32,120 nt of DNA from contig DYSO01000015.1 of NCBI GenBank assembly GCA_020718225.1, forward strand, positions 1 to 32,120. Reading direction: 5' to 3'. The stretch comes from Draconibacterium orientale (GTDB lineage Bacteria; Bacteroidota; Bacteroidia; Bacteroidales; FEN-979). The translations under genes and the position numbers were made by a program. Numbering within the stretch: position 1 is the stretch's first letter; each line of letters begins with the position of its first letter. The notes beneath the pieces are model-generated. The model searched no databases and was not told the DNA's origin. It saw only the letters and a list, made by a program, of their open reading frames with translations. Positions 26,701 through 32,120 of this stretch are shown piece after piece.

Positions 26701-27183
26701 TCCGGTCCCTACCCAGAGAATGTTATGGTTGTCCGGGTCCATGGCCAGACAACCGATGGAATAAACGCCATAATTGTCAAATACCGGTTCAAAGGTAGTC
26801 CCGTTATTGATTGTTTTCCAGACATGTCCCGATGCAACAGCTACAAACCATTCGCTGTGGTTTGCCGGATTGACTGCAAAATCGGCAATACGCCCCGAAC
26901 AAAAAGCAGGCCCGATGCTTCTGAATTTCAATCCGCTGATAAGCGCTGAATTGTAGATGGAATCCTCTTTCGGCTTATCTTTTTCTTTCGCTTTTATTTT
27001 ATCGCCCTCTTTTTTTTCTGGTTTTTCTTTCGAACCCTTATCTCCCTTTTTTTCAGGTTGAACGGTCGATTCATAAGAACAAGAAACAGGAAAACTTTCC
27101 GGGGAAAAAACCCTGGCCGGTAAAAACGGCGTTACACAGATTACCAGCACGGCTGTTATCAGATACACGGACAGATGTTTCAT
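23785..27183 (-). CDS. Secreted VPS10/sortilin-like BNR beta-propeller protein
   Basis: About 1132 residues; start ATG 27183 begins a signal peptide (MKHLSVYLITAVLVICVTPF), while the frame reaches 27207 only with GTG. A Lys/Glu-rich linker (about 55-80, KGDKGSKEKPEKKEGDKIKA) precedes the propeller. Many Asp-box repeats of the S-x-D-x-G-x-T-W type are visible: STNGGETW, SSDRGASW, SADGGKTW, SDDRGNTW, STDKGKSW, TIDGGKNW. This places it with the WD40/YVTN/BNR-like 'glycosyl hydrolase' or VPS10 proteins common in Bacteroidetes, probably acting outside the inner membrane. A C-terminal region (about 800-1132) has beta and then helical character. I see no T9SS sorting domain at the C-terminus. Enzymatic activity is not established for the group. 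Confidence 0.8.
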   Translation of the reverse strand: MKHLSVYLITAVLVICVTPFLPARVFSPESFPVSCSYESTVQPEKKGDKGSKEKPEKKEGDKIKAKEKDKPKEDSIYNSALISGLKFRSIGPAFCSGRIADFAVNPANHSEWFVAVASGHVWKTINNGTTFEPVFDNYGVYSIGCLAMDPDNHNILWVGTGENNHQRALGYGNGVYKSIDGGKSFTNMGLKDSRQIGQIAIDPRNTETIYVAAEGSVWGPGGDRGLYKSADGGKTWKKILEISENTGVNNIVMDPRDPDVLYASSEQRRRHVFTKIGGGPETAIYKSTNGGETWNKLTSGLPGGDMGGIGLAISPVNPDVIYAIIEAAQGGSGFYRSSDRGASWEKMSAHSAQGQYYNEIYCDPKEVDKVYSVETVSEVTDDGGKTWRPVGNNKRHVDDHALWIDPGDTRHFLIGSDGGIYETFDGGKEFVFKTNLPVVQFYRLQVDNSKPFYYIYGGTQDNNSFGGPSRNTNGAGVLSDDWFITNGGDGFWSQIDPADPNIVYAESQYGGMVRYDRKSQEAIDIRPEPRKGEDSYQWNWNTPLLISPHNHHRLYCAANKVFRSDDRGNTWSVISDDLTSKTDRNTWPVMGKFWSVDAVQKDVSTSLFGTIVSFDESPVKENLLYAGTDDGLIQVSEDAKNWRKTDQFPGVPENTFISDIFASRFDENIVFASFDNILRDDFKPYLLKSTDKGKSWVSIAGNLPDNGTVHSITQDFINPDLLFAGTEFGCFVTIDGGKNWIRLKAGLPPVPVKDMAIQQRENDLALATFGRGFYILDDYSPLRQLGKDVLDKDGYLFPVKDALMYLPTDIKYGQGSTVYVAKNPDFGAVFTYYLKEVPKTKKEIRQEKEKEIFKKGEPVPQPTEAALRAEKLEIEPYLTFTVTDSAGSPVRIIRKSPSKGINRTNWDLRYQSVRPVQADTYNPLASNGSGALAMPGKYGVTLSLTSGGETRVIAGPIEFNAILLNNTTLPASDRRAMVEFHRKVAELTRVMQGTENYTEMLYKRASSMLQALNSAPAASPELIGQARDIVLQLDDILNIKFNRNTNKPSDEENPPAPVPLNARLGKLTWISWMSTSDPTQTQKEAYQILEQEFPPVYDLVKHIGEVELPRLEKSLETLGAPVTPGRLPEWKK

Positions 27184-27216
27184 GGCGTTGTTATTGATTA
27201 ATCTCACCCACAGGTT

Positions 27217-27235
27217 CCCCCTCCAGATGGAAGGG
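27217..27235 (-). repeat. Stem-loop, REP-like, in the gap between mtnA and the propeller gene
   Basis: CCCTCC at 27219-27224 and GGAAGGG at 27229-27235 form a six-pair stem with one bulged base around AGAT. It lies in the 79-base gap before the propeller gene and is G+C rich. No T tract follows on the minus strand, so it is not a classical terminator. It could be an mRNA-stabilising hairpin or one copy of a dispersed palindrome. Confidence 0.35.
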
Positions 27236-27262
27236 TAGCGGCGAGGGTTAAACTTTCGGTTT

Positions 27263-28315
27263 CTATCGGGTTGGTATATGTAATTTTGATATCGATTCTT
27301 TATTGGCGCCGATCAACCCCTTTTCGGTAATGATACCGGTTATAAATTTCGCAGGGGTCACATCAAAAGCGGGATTGTAAGCAGAAGAACCGGGAGAGCA
27401 TACCAATACCCGTTCCGGTTTACCTGTTTCAGTCATTCCATCCATATACAATACCTCATCGCCGCTGCGCTCCTCAATGGGAATTTGATCCCCGTTCTCA
27501 CAGTGAATATCAAAAGTGGAGGTGGGCGCTGCCACATAAAATGGAACATGGTATTCATGGGCGGCGATGGCTTTTTCAAGCGTACCTATTTTATTTGCCA
27601 CATCGCCGTTGGATGCAATCCGGTCGGCGCCTACAATCATCATATCGATTTTCCCCTTCGACATCAGCCAGGCGCCTGCATTATCCGGAATAATTGTATG
27701 GGGTATTCCGGCCTGGTTGAGTTCCCATGCTGTTAACCGCGCACCCTGATTGCGTGGCCGGGTTTCATCGGCATAGACAAAGATATTTTTCCCCTGTTCA
27801 TGGGCGAGGTAAACCGGCGATAAGGCAGTCCCATAATCAACAAAAGCCAGCCATCCGGCATTACAATGGGTTTCGATATGAAATCCGTCCTGAATCAATG
27901 TACTCCCGGTTTCTCCTATCTGACGGGAATCTGCTGCATCCTTATCGGCAAGAAGACGGGCTGTATTCAGGGCCTCCGGTCGCGAGGAGAGACCTGCAAG
28001 GAAGACTTCCTCTACCGCGTAAAACAAATTCCGGGCGGTGGGACGTGTTGCCTCAATATCTTTACGGGCGTGTAAAAGAAATTCAATATAACCGCTGTCA
28101 GGGGCTTCCATTGCAGCCATGGCCATGGCATAACCCGCCATGGCCCCGATAGCGCCGGCCCCGCGAATACGCATGTGGCGGATTGCATGACAACATTCAA
28201 GATAACTGTGGGCCTCAGCGATCTGAAAAGAAAAAGGCAACAGGTTTTGTTCAATGAAAAATACGGAAGTCCCTTCCCACCAAACGGTCCGATAATGTTT
28301 CCCGTTTATTGTCAC
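27263..28315 (-). CDS. mtnA: S-methyl-5-thioribose-1-phosphate isomerase family (MtnA-like)
   Basis: Isomerises an aldose-1-phosphate to a ketose-1-phosphate, in the methionine salvage pathway if the substrate is methylthioribose-1-phosphate. The 350-residue product has MRIRGAGAIG, the catalytic-Cys region ETHCNAGWLAFVDYGTALSP, ADETRPRNQGARLTAWEL and VGADRIASNGDVANKIGT with the catalytic Asp, all of which match MtnA of the eIF2B-alpha superfamily. The start is GTG 28315, 6 bases after the preceding stop; no nearer ATG fits the family. No other methionine-salvage gene is in the window, and related enzymes act on 5-deoxyribose-1-phosphate, so the substrate is likely rather than certain. Confidence 0.87.
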   Translation of the reverse strand: MTINGKHYRTVWWEGTSVFFIEQNLLPFSFQIAEAHSYLECCHAIRHMRIRGAGAIGAMAGYAMAMAAMEAPDSGYIEFLLHARKDIEATRPTARNLFYAVEEVFLAGLSSRPEALNTARLLADKDAADSRQIGETGSTLIQDGFHIETHCNAGWLAFVDYGTALSPVYLAHEQGKNIFVYADETRPRNQGARLTAWELNQAGIPHTIIPDNAGAWLMSKGKIDMMIVGADRIASNGDVANKIGTLEKAIAAHEYHVPFYVAAPTSTFDIHCENGDQIPIEERSGDEVLYMDGMTETGKPERVLVCSPGSSAYNPAFDVTPAKFITGIITEKGLIGANKESISKLHIPTR

Positions 28316-28321
28316 AATCGG

Positions 28322-28729
28322 TCAGTGAACAAATAACAACGTATCCTTCGCTGACCGGGGGGGCATGGTAATATGGAATGATCCATAATAGGTCATGCCA
28401 TTATAATAGGCATAACAGTTAGAATAATAGATTCGGGGGTAGAGCCGTGTAAAACGGACCCGGCCGGCGCCATCGGTTACCGACCTGCGTACCCATATGT
28501 TTCTGTTCAGGCTGTCGGTACTCAGGGCCAGGCTTACATAGGAACCGGTCATATAGGTGCCATCCTGGGTCTGCACGGTGACCGTCAAAGTTGTTGAATC
28601 GGCGCTTTTGTCTTCCCATTCAGGAACAGGTAGCGGATCCGGGTTTAAAGTATTCTTGCAGGAAGGGAAAAAACAGGTCACAATGAACAGCATTATGAAC
28701 CATGTTGGTTGCCTGGGATGCATTGTCAT
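28322..28729 (-). CDS. Small putative lipoprotein with a beta-sandwich domain
   Basis: I do not recognise this 135-residue protein. Its N-terminus WFIMLFIVTCFFPSCKNTLN has a hydrophobic segment ending in a Cys at the FPSC site, suggesting a lipoprotein. The rest (TLTVTVQTQDGTYMTGSYVS, RRSVTDGAGRVRFTRLYPRI) resembles the carboxypeptidase-regulatory/SdrD-like beta-sandwich, with an 'ornament and glycine' turn then aromatic strands. The ATG at 28729 overlaps the upstream stop as ATGA; ATG 28723 is the alternative. Close coupling to the barrel gene upstream suggests an envelope function. Confidence 0.65.
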   Translation of the reverse strand: MTMHPRQPTWFIMLFIVTCFFPSCKNTLNPDPLPVPEWEDKSADSTTLTVTVQTQDGTYMTGSYVSLALSTDSLNRNIWVRRSVTDGAGRVRFTRLYPRIYYSNCYAYYNGMTYYGSFHITMPPRSAKDTLLFVH

Positions 28730-29319
28730 AAGATTTTAAAACCAAGGCTTACGTTCCAGACATTGTTGTAGGAATCAAAAGTGTAATTTTCAACCGACTT
28801 GATCAACTGGTTTAAACCAACCTGGTAACGTACATCGAGGGTGAATTTCCAGACATCCAACCCGGCGCCTGCCTGTATGGCCCAGTTTACGGAGTTGAGG
28901 TCGGCCGTTTCGATGGGGCCGGCAATACCGCCTGCTTCGGATATGTTTTTATTTACAACAAAGGAGGCCATTGGCCCGGCCATGAGGCGAACGTTGATAA
29001 AATCTCCTTTCAGGAGTTTAAACCCGCTTAAAACCGGAACATCCATGGAACCAATCTTGATGTTTTGTTGCCAGTCCGAAATATTACTGGTAAAAACGCC
29101 TCCCTGTGTGGTGTAGTACAATTCGGGCTGGAGAAACAGGCGTTTCCCAATACGGGCAAAAGCGCCAACCTGGAAACCCGATTTGAAATTGGAGGTGATG
29201 GTATCCATATTGGTTGAAAGCTTGGCTGCATCATACCCAACCTTGATACCAATGGTAAACTGGCCAAAAGTTAATTCAGCCGAAAGAAAAATCAATACAA
29301 AAAAGAATAGTTTTTTCAT
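28726..29319 (-). CDS. PorT-like outer-membrane beta-barrel protein
   Basis: 197 residues from ATG 29319, which starts a signal peptide (MKKLFFFVLIFLSAELTFGQ); upstream in-frame codons lack one. Alternating hydrophobic strands (FTIGIKVGYDAAKL, SGFQVGAFARIGKRLFLQPE, FTLDVRYQVGLNQLI) and the closing WNVSLGFKIL give a small barrel of the PF13568 (outer membrane beta-barrel, PorT-like) family. It leads the minus-strand operon behind a good promoter. The family includes the T9SS component PorT/SprT, but most members are not that protein, so I do not assign it. Confidence 0.75.
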   Translation of the reverse strand: MKKLFFFVLIFLSAELTFGQFTIGIKVGYDAAKLSTNMDTITSNFKSGFQVGAFARIGKRLFLQPELYYTTQGGVFTSNISDWQQNIKIGSMDVPVLSGFKLLKGDFINVRLMAGPMASFVVNKNISEAGGIAGPIETADLNSVNWAIQAGAGLDVWKFTLDVRYQVGLNQLIKSVENYTFDSYNNVWNVSLGFKIL

Positions 29320-29343
29320 GGGAGAAATGATTTGGATGAGAAA

Positions 29344-29373
29344 CAAAATTATAAAATAATAATCAAAATCAAA
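29344..29373 (-). promoter_or_regulatory. Promoter of the five-gene minus-strand operon
   Basis: On the minus strand TTTG (29373-29370), 18 bases, then TAATTTTG (29351-29344). Both Bacteroidetes promoter elements are present. The leader to ATG 29319 would be about 20 bases. The serS stop lies just upstream, so this promoter gives independent transcription. Confidence 0.6.
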
Positions 29374-29400
29374 ATTTCATCTGAAAATCTTAAATAACGA

Positions 29401-30672
29401 TCACCTGATCATCTCAAACCCGGTATAGGCTGAGAGCGCCGGCGGGATCCGGATCCCTTCCGGGGTTTGACCATTTTCAAGGAGGGCAGCCACGATCCGG
29501 GGCAGGGCCAGGGCGCTGCCGTTGAGTGTATGGGCCGGTTGAATTTTTCCGGTTTCATACTTGAATCGTAATTTTAACCGGTTCGATTGAAAAGTCTCAA
29601 AGTTTGATATAGAGCTTACTTCTAACCAGCGTGCCTGGGCGGGCGACCATACTTCCATGTCGTACGTAAGCGCAGAGGTGAAACTCATATCCCCGCCGCA
29701 AAGTTTCACAACGCGGAACGGAAGCTCCAGTTTCCGGAGCAAACCCGATACATATTCCCGCATCGATTCAAGGATGTTGTAAGAAGTTTCGGGATGGGCC
29801 ACCTGAACAATTTCAACTTTGTCAAACTGATGTAACCTGTTTAACCCGCGGACATCTTTCCCATAGGAACCGGCTTCCCGGCGAAAACAACCGGAATAGG
29901 CCACATTCATGATGGGAAGATCCTGGATTTTTAACAGGGTATCCCGGTAAATGTTGGTAACCGGAACTTCTGCTGTGGGGATGAGATAGAGGTCGTCGAG
30001 CCCCACATGGTACATCTGGGCATCCTTATCGGGTAACTGTCCTGTTGCATAGGCCGAAGCTGCATTGACCAGGTAGGGGGGCTGAACCTCCTGATATCCG
30101 GCCTTTACTGCTTCATCAAGAAAAAAATTAACCAGCGCCCGCTGGAGCCGTGCGCCTTTACCTTTATATAAAGGAAACCCTGCGCCTGTTATCTTATTCC
30201 CTGCGGCAAAGTCGATCAGGTCATATTTCGTCGTCAGCTCCCAATGGGGAAGGTCCGTGGCAGCGGCAGTGATGACCTTTCCTTCCTGAAAAACAATAAG
30301 GTTTTCTTCCGGTGTCTTTCCGACGGGAACCGAAAAATGTGGCAGATTGGGAACCCTCACCAGAAGATCATCCAGCTCTTTTTTAATGGCTTCAAAAGAT
30401 ACTTCCAAATCCTTTGACTTATCTTTCAACCGGCCGGTTTTTTCTTTTAAAACATTGGCTTCGTCGCTTTTTCCCGATTTGAGGAGAAAGCCAATCTCTT
30501 TGGCCAACAGGTTGCTTTGTGCCTGAATATCGTCAAGTTGCTTTTGTGTTTCCCGGCGTTTGTCATCAAGCTCCACAATGGATTGAATGATCACCCCTCC
30601 CTCAAAATTTTTAACTGCCAGCCGGTCAACGACTTCCTGCCGGTGATCACGAATATAATTTAATTGTAACAT
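29401..30672 (-). CDS. serS: Seryl-tRNA synthetase
   Basis: Charges tRNA-Ser in the cytoplasm. The 423-residue length is normal. Residues 1-110 are the long coiled-coil tRNA-binding arm (Gln/Lys/Glu-rich, TQKQLDDIQAQSNLLAKEIG). The class II core has TAEVPVTNIYRD, motif 2 FRREAGSYGKDVRGLNRLHQ and motif 3 LNGSALALPRIVAALLENGQ, the Bacteroidetes variant. The ATG at 30672 is preceded by a clean AAGGAGG, unusual for this phylum, and a promoter at 30693-30726. Transcribed on its own, with the rpmA terminator upstream. Confidence 0.95.
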   Translation of the reverse strand: MLQLNYIRDHRQEVVDRLAVKNFEGGVIIQSIVELDDKRRETQKQLDDIQAQSNLLAKEIGFLLKSGKSDEANVLKEKTGRLKDKSKDLEVSFEAIKKELDDLLVRVPNLPHFSVPVGKTPEENLIVFQEGKVITAAATDLPHWELTTKYDLIDFAAGNKITGAGFPLYKGKGARLQRALVNFFLDEAVKAGYQEVQPPYLVNAASAYATGQLPDKDAQMYHVGLDDLYLIPTAEVPVTNIYRDTLLKIQDLPIMNVAYSGCFRREAGSYGKDVRGLNRLHQFDKVEIVQVAHPETSYNILESMREYVSGLLRKLELPFRVVKLCGGDMSFTSALTYDMEVWSPAQARWLEVSSISNFETFQSNRLKLRFKYETGKIQPAHTLNGSALALPRIVAALLENGQTPEGIRIPPALSAYTGFEMIR

Positions 30673-30676
30673 ACAA

Positions 30677-30683
30677 CCTCCTT
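30677..30683 (-). promoter_or_regulatory. Strong Shine-Dalgarno sequence before serS
   Basis: AAGGAGG on the minus strand ends 4 bases before the serS ATG. Such a perfect anti-SD match is rare among the other starts in this window. The spacing is shorter than the usual optimum. Confidence 0.5.
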
Positions 30684-30692
30684 TTTATCCGA

Positions 30693-30726
30693 CAAAGGTA
30701 AAATTTTTCCCGTCCAACAGGTCAAA
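30693..30726 (-). promoter_or_regulatory. Promoter of serS
   Basis: TACCTTTG at 30700-30693 is a perfect -7 box. TTTG at 30726-30723, 22 bases upstream, can serve as -33 and lies inside the first unit of the decamer array. Confidence 0.55.
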
Positions 30727-30832
30727 ACAGGTTGAAACAGGTTGAAACAGGTTGAAACAGGTTGGCCAGGTTATCCTGGTTTAACCTGGTTTAACCTGGT
30801 TGACTTGGTTGACCTGGTTTAACCTGTTTCAG
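30721..30832. repeat. Inverted decamer array between serS and rpmA
   Basis: GTTGAAACAG is repeated exactly three times (30731-30760) after a degenerate copy (30721-30730). Past a central CCAGG-TTAT-CCTGG hairpin (30766-30779) the related units CCTGGTTTAA, CCTGGTTGA and CTTGGTTGA appear in the opposite sense to 30832, ending CCTGTTTCAG. The two arms pair as a long imperfect hairpin. The array lies between the rpmA terminator and the serS promoter. Confidence 0.8.
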
Positions 30833-30836
30833 GCAT

Positions 30837-30868
30837 AAAAAAAACGGCATCAGAAAAATTCTGTGCCG
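30837..30868 (-). terminator. Rho-independent terminator after rpmA
   Basis: On the minus strand CGGCACAGAA and TTCTGATGCCG form a ten-pair stem with one bulged base around a short T loop, followed directly by eight T residues (30844-30837). It is 45 bases beyond the rpmA stop and should end the rplU-rpmA transcript. Confidence 0.85.
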
Positions 30869-30912
30869 CAACAGGAGATGGTTCAGGAAACTCCAACTGA
30901 AATCGCAAAAGA

Positions 30913-31182
30913 TTAGTTGGTTGTTTCTTCAATCGGGGCTACCGATACATAGGAACGTTCTTTTTTTTGTTTTTTAAATTCAACAATGCCATCGGTCAGG
31001 GCAAAAAGCGTATGGTCTTTGCCAATTCCTACATTCAAACCCGGGTTGTGTACCGTTCCCCGCTGCCTGACAATAATACTTCCCGATTTGGCGAACTGTC
31101 CGCCATATATTTTTACCCCTAAACGTTTGCTGTGCGATTCCCGGCCGTTGCTTGAACTACCTGCCCCTTTCTTGTGTGCCAT
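30913..31182 (-). CDS. rpmA: 50S ribosomal protein L27
   Basis: Component of the large ribosomal subunit near the peptidyl-transferase centre. The start [20 protein letters not shown] followed by LGVKIYGGQ is the highly conserved L27 N-terminus, with no cleavable Firmicutes-type extension. The 89-residue length is normal. It follows rplU in the usual rplU-rpmA order, separated by a 151-base gap full of heptamer repeats, and is followed by a strong terminator. Confidence 0.97.
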   Translation of the reverse strand: MAHKKGAGSSSNGRESHSKRLGVKIYGGQFAKSGSIIVRQRGTVHNPGLNVGIGKDHTLFALTDGIVEFKKQKKERSYVSVAPIEETTN

Positions 31183-31193
31183 ACTGAAGGTTT

Positions 31194-31284
31194 ATTTACG
31201 ATTTACGATTTACGATTTACGATTTACGATTTACGATCTACGATCTACGATTTACGATCTACGATTTACGATTTACGATTTACG
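31194..31284. repeat. Heptamer array ATTTACG, 13 copies
   Basis: Thirteen consecutive 7-base units (31194-31284): ATTTACG with three ATCTACG variants (units 7, 8 and 10). It occupies most of the gap between rplU and rpmA and will be transcribed as CGUAAAU repeats. A 14th, altered unit (ATTTAAA) follows. Confidence 0.95.
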
Positions 31285-31296
31285 ATTTAAACTACC

Positions 31297-31331
31297 ACTC
31301 ACTACTCACTACTCACCACTCACCACTCACC
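31297..31331. repeat. Second heptamer array ACTCAC(T/C), 5 copies
   Basis: Five 7-base units: ACTCACT twice, then ACTCACC three times. It begins 12 bases after the ATTTACG array and ends 2 bases before the rplU stop. The unit shares A-x-T-x-A-C positions with the first array but is out of register with it. Confidence 0.9.
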
Positions 31332-31333
31332 AT

Positions 31334-31669
31334 TTATTCTTTAACACCAGCAGCGCCCTCGAGCGCGATATCTTCTATCAGTATTTTACTGAAATCCTGG
31401 CGGTGGCCTGTTTCTTTCTGATACCCTTTCCTCCGGTTCTTTTTAAAAACAACCACTTTATCGCCCCTGACATGGTCTATGATCTTGCCGGTAACCCGGC
31501 TCCCTTCAAGGATGGGTTTTCCAATGCTGATCTTCCCGTTGTCGTCCAACAGTAAAACTTTATCAAATTCAATCGGTGTACCAGGTTCACCTTCAAGCCG
31601 GTGAACAAAAATCTCGTCGTTCTTTTCAACCTTAAACTGCTGACCGGCTATTTCTACAATTGCGTACAT
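31334..31669 (-). CDS. rplU: 50S ribosomal protein L21
   Basis: Large-subunit protein binding 23S rRNA. Start chosen at ATG 31669 (MYAIVEIAGQQFKVEKNDEI), the conserved L21 N-terminus; the frame extends 12 codons further upstream only into the promoter. VVVFKKNRRKGYQKETGHRQ is the typical RNA-binding C-terminal motif. At 111 residues it is slightly longer than E. coli L21 (103), with an acidic-Ala tail. First gene of the rplU-rpmA operon. Confidence 0.96.
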   Translation of the reverse strand: MYAIVEIAGQQFKVEKNDEIFVHRLEGEPGTPIEFDKVLLLDDNGKISIGKPILEGSRVTGKIIDHVRGDKVVVFKKNRRKGYQKETGHRQDFSKILIEDIALEGAAGVKE

Positions 31670-31702
31670 GGGAGATAAATTGATGTTCGTAAAATTGGAG
31701 TG

Positions 31703-31710
31703 CAAAGATA
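31703..31710 (-). promoter_or_regulatory. -7 box of the rplU-rpmA operon
   Basis: TATCTTTG on the minus strand matches TAnnTTTG. The leader to ATG 31669 would be about 28 bases. No convincing -33 TTTG is present. Confidence 0.55.
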
Positions 31711-31881
31711 TAAAACTTTTGAAATTATTTTAACCTTATTCTGAAAAATCTTTAATATTTTTATTTACCAACCGAAAACCGTGTATTTTGTAGAGGTTGT
31801 CATTTTTTTACAGAGAAAACGCTTATTATTAAATGATTAATCTCAAACCAATAAAAAACTTTTGTTGAAAAGAAAATTAAT

Positions 31882-31913
31882 TTTGAAATTTTCAGAAAAA
31901 GATTATACATTTA
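31882..31913 (+). promoter_or_regulatory. Candidate promoter for the gene at the right edge
   Basis: TTTG at 31882-31885, 20 bases, then TACATTTA at 31906-31913 (one mismatch to TAnnTTTG). If used, the transcript would carry a leader of roughly 190 bases before the ATG at 32113. Confidence 0.4.
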
Positions 31914-32067
31914 CCCCGTCGAAACGACATTGATTTGTTAATAAAAAGTGCAATTAGGCTGTTTTTTTCAACAAAGCATTAATTTGCAACTTGTTATATT
32001 TATATATATAGGAACCATAAACAATATATGAGTCGAGTCTAAAAAGGACAACCACAAAATTAGGGGA

Positions 32068-32091
32068 ACTGCTTATCCACAATAAGCAAGT
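32068..32091. promoter_or_regulatory. Palindrome with a perfect DnaA-box sequence
   Basis: TGCTTAT and ATAAGCA (32070-32076, 32082-32088) are perfect inverted arms around CCACA; a one-base bulge allows three more pairs (ACT/AGT). TTATCCACA at 32073-32081 is the strict DnaA box. Only one box is visible, so an origin is not claimed. Confidence 0.4.
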
Positions 32092-32112
32092 AAAAAATAA
32101 TTACATTGCAGC

Positions 32113-32120
32113 ATGAAAGG
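32113..32120 (+). CDS. Possible start of a gene cut by the window edge
   Basis: ATGAAAGG at the last eight bases could be the start of a coding region (Met-Lys-Gly or similar), placed after a promoter and leader. Too little is present to identify it. Confidence 0.25.

Larger units (their letters stand above)
31711..32112. other. AT-rich intergenic region with a long leader to an off-window gene
   Basis: About 400 bases between the rplU promoter and an ATG at 32113. I see no protein-like frame in it. It holds a two-element promoter (31882-31913), runs of A and T, a TATATATATA stretch near 32004, a five-codon mini-frame at 32028-32042 without evident meaning, and a palindrome containing a DnaA-box sequence (32068-32091). 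Confidence 0.6.

Noticed and set aside
28726-29319. Calling this gene porT, a T9SS core component
   Set aside because: The barrel family is large and most members are not PorT; no motif here separates it, so only a family-level name is given.
29398-29412. Short GATCA-TGATC palindrome at the serS stop as a terminator
   Set aside because: The stem is only five pairs with a two-base loop and no T tract follows on the minus strand.
30721-30832. CRISPR array
   Set aside because: The 10-base units are directly adjacent with no spacers and are arranged as inverted arms; no cas genes are present.
30986-31555. Open frame reading through the heptamer arrays, giving repeated LRFTIYD
   Set aside because: It is antisense to rpmA and rplU and its repeats come from translating the ATTTACG array; this is an artefact, not a gene.
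31711-32112. Chromosomal replication origin
   Set aside because: Only one strict DnaA box is visible, with no dnaA gene or box cluster in view.

Overview
The window is a chromosomal segment of a member of the Bacteroidetes (Bacteroidota), probably Bacteroidales-like. The evidence is two giant secreted proteins with C-terminal type IX secretion (T9SS) sorting domains, a TonB-dependent receptor with an N-terminal carboxypeptidase-regulatory-like domain, a PorT-like beta-barrel protein, and repeated TAnnTTTG (-7) promoter boxes, the sigma-A signature of this phylum. Shine-Dalgarno sequences are almost absent. The genetic code looks standard, because TGA is used as a stop by several intact genes.

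Layout. (1) At 1-114 (-) lies the N-terminus of a lipoprotein running off the left edge. (2) At 294-3946 (+) is a three-subunit biotin-dependent acyl-CoA carboxylase, most likely propionyl-CoA type: biotin carboxylase, biotin carrier with a BT-like region, and carboxyltransferase. (3) At 4036-12977 (+) is a tandem pair of very large T9SS-exported papain-like (C1) peptidases, with all four catalytic-site residues and a calcium-loop-like insert between catalytic His and Asn. Their C-terminal halves diverge: one carries dockerin-like and cohesin-like modules, the other a Rossmann-like domain plus PKD. (4) At 12974-14204 (-) is an AT-rich two-gene restriction-modification module (BglII-like endonuclease and MT-A70 methyltransferase). 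(5) At 14320-19940 (+) are an M20 amidohydrolase, a TPR protein, rsmA with an unusual insertion, and a TMTC-like membrane protein. (6) At 20048-22465 (+) is a TonB-dependent receptor gene interrupted by one in-frame TGA. (7) At 22466-29319 (-) is an apparent five-gene operon: PorT-like barrel, small lipoprotein, mtnA-like isomerase, VPS10/BNR beta-propeller and polysaccharide flippase. (8) At 29401-31669 (-) are housekeeping translation genes, serS and rplU-rpmA, separated by striking repeat arrays. (9) At 31711-32112 is an AT-rich intergenic region with a candidate promoter and a DnaA-box-like palindrome leading to a gene cut by the right edge.

How the parts relate. The carboxylase fits propionate/odd-chain or branched-chain catabolism. 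The two secreted peptidases and the TonB receptor suggest a proteolytic, particle-associated lifestyle in which polymers are processed outside the cell and products imported. No T9SS machinery gene can be named with certainty here. The most unusual features are the paired protease architecture, the single-codon interruption of the TonB receptor, the inverted decamer array between serS and rpmA, two back-to-back heptamer arrays inside the rplU-rpmA operon, and a pair of covarying palindromes before the TonB receptor gene. I found no CRISPR array, insertion sequence, tRNA or rRNA. I did not find an obviously complete new system; the tandem C1 peptidase pair is the best candidate for under-described biology.
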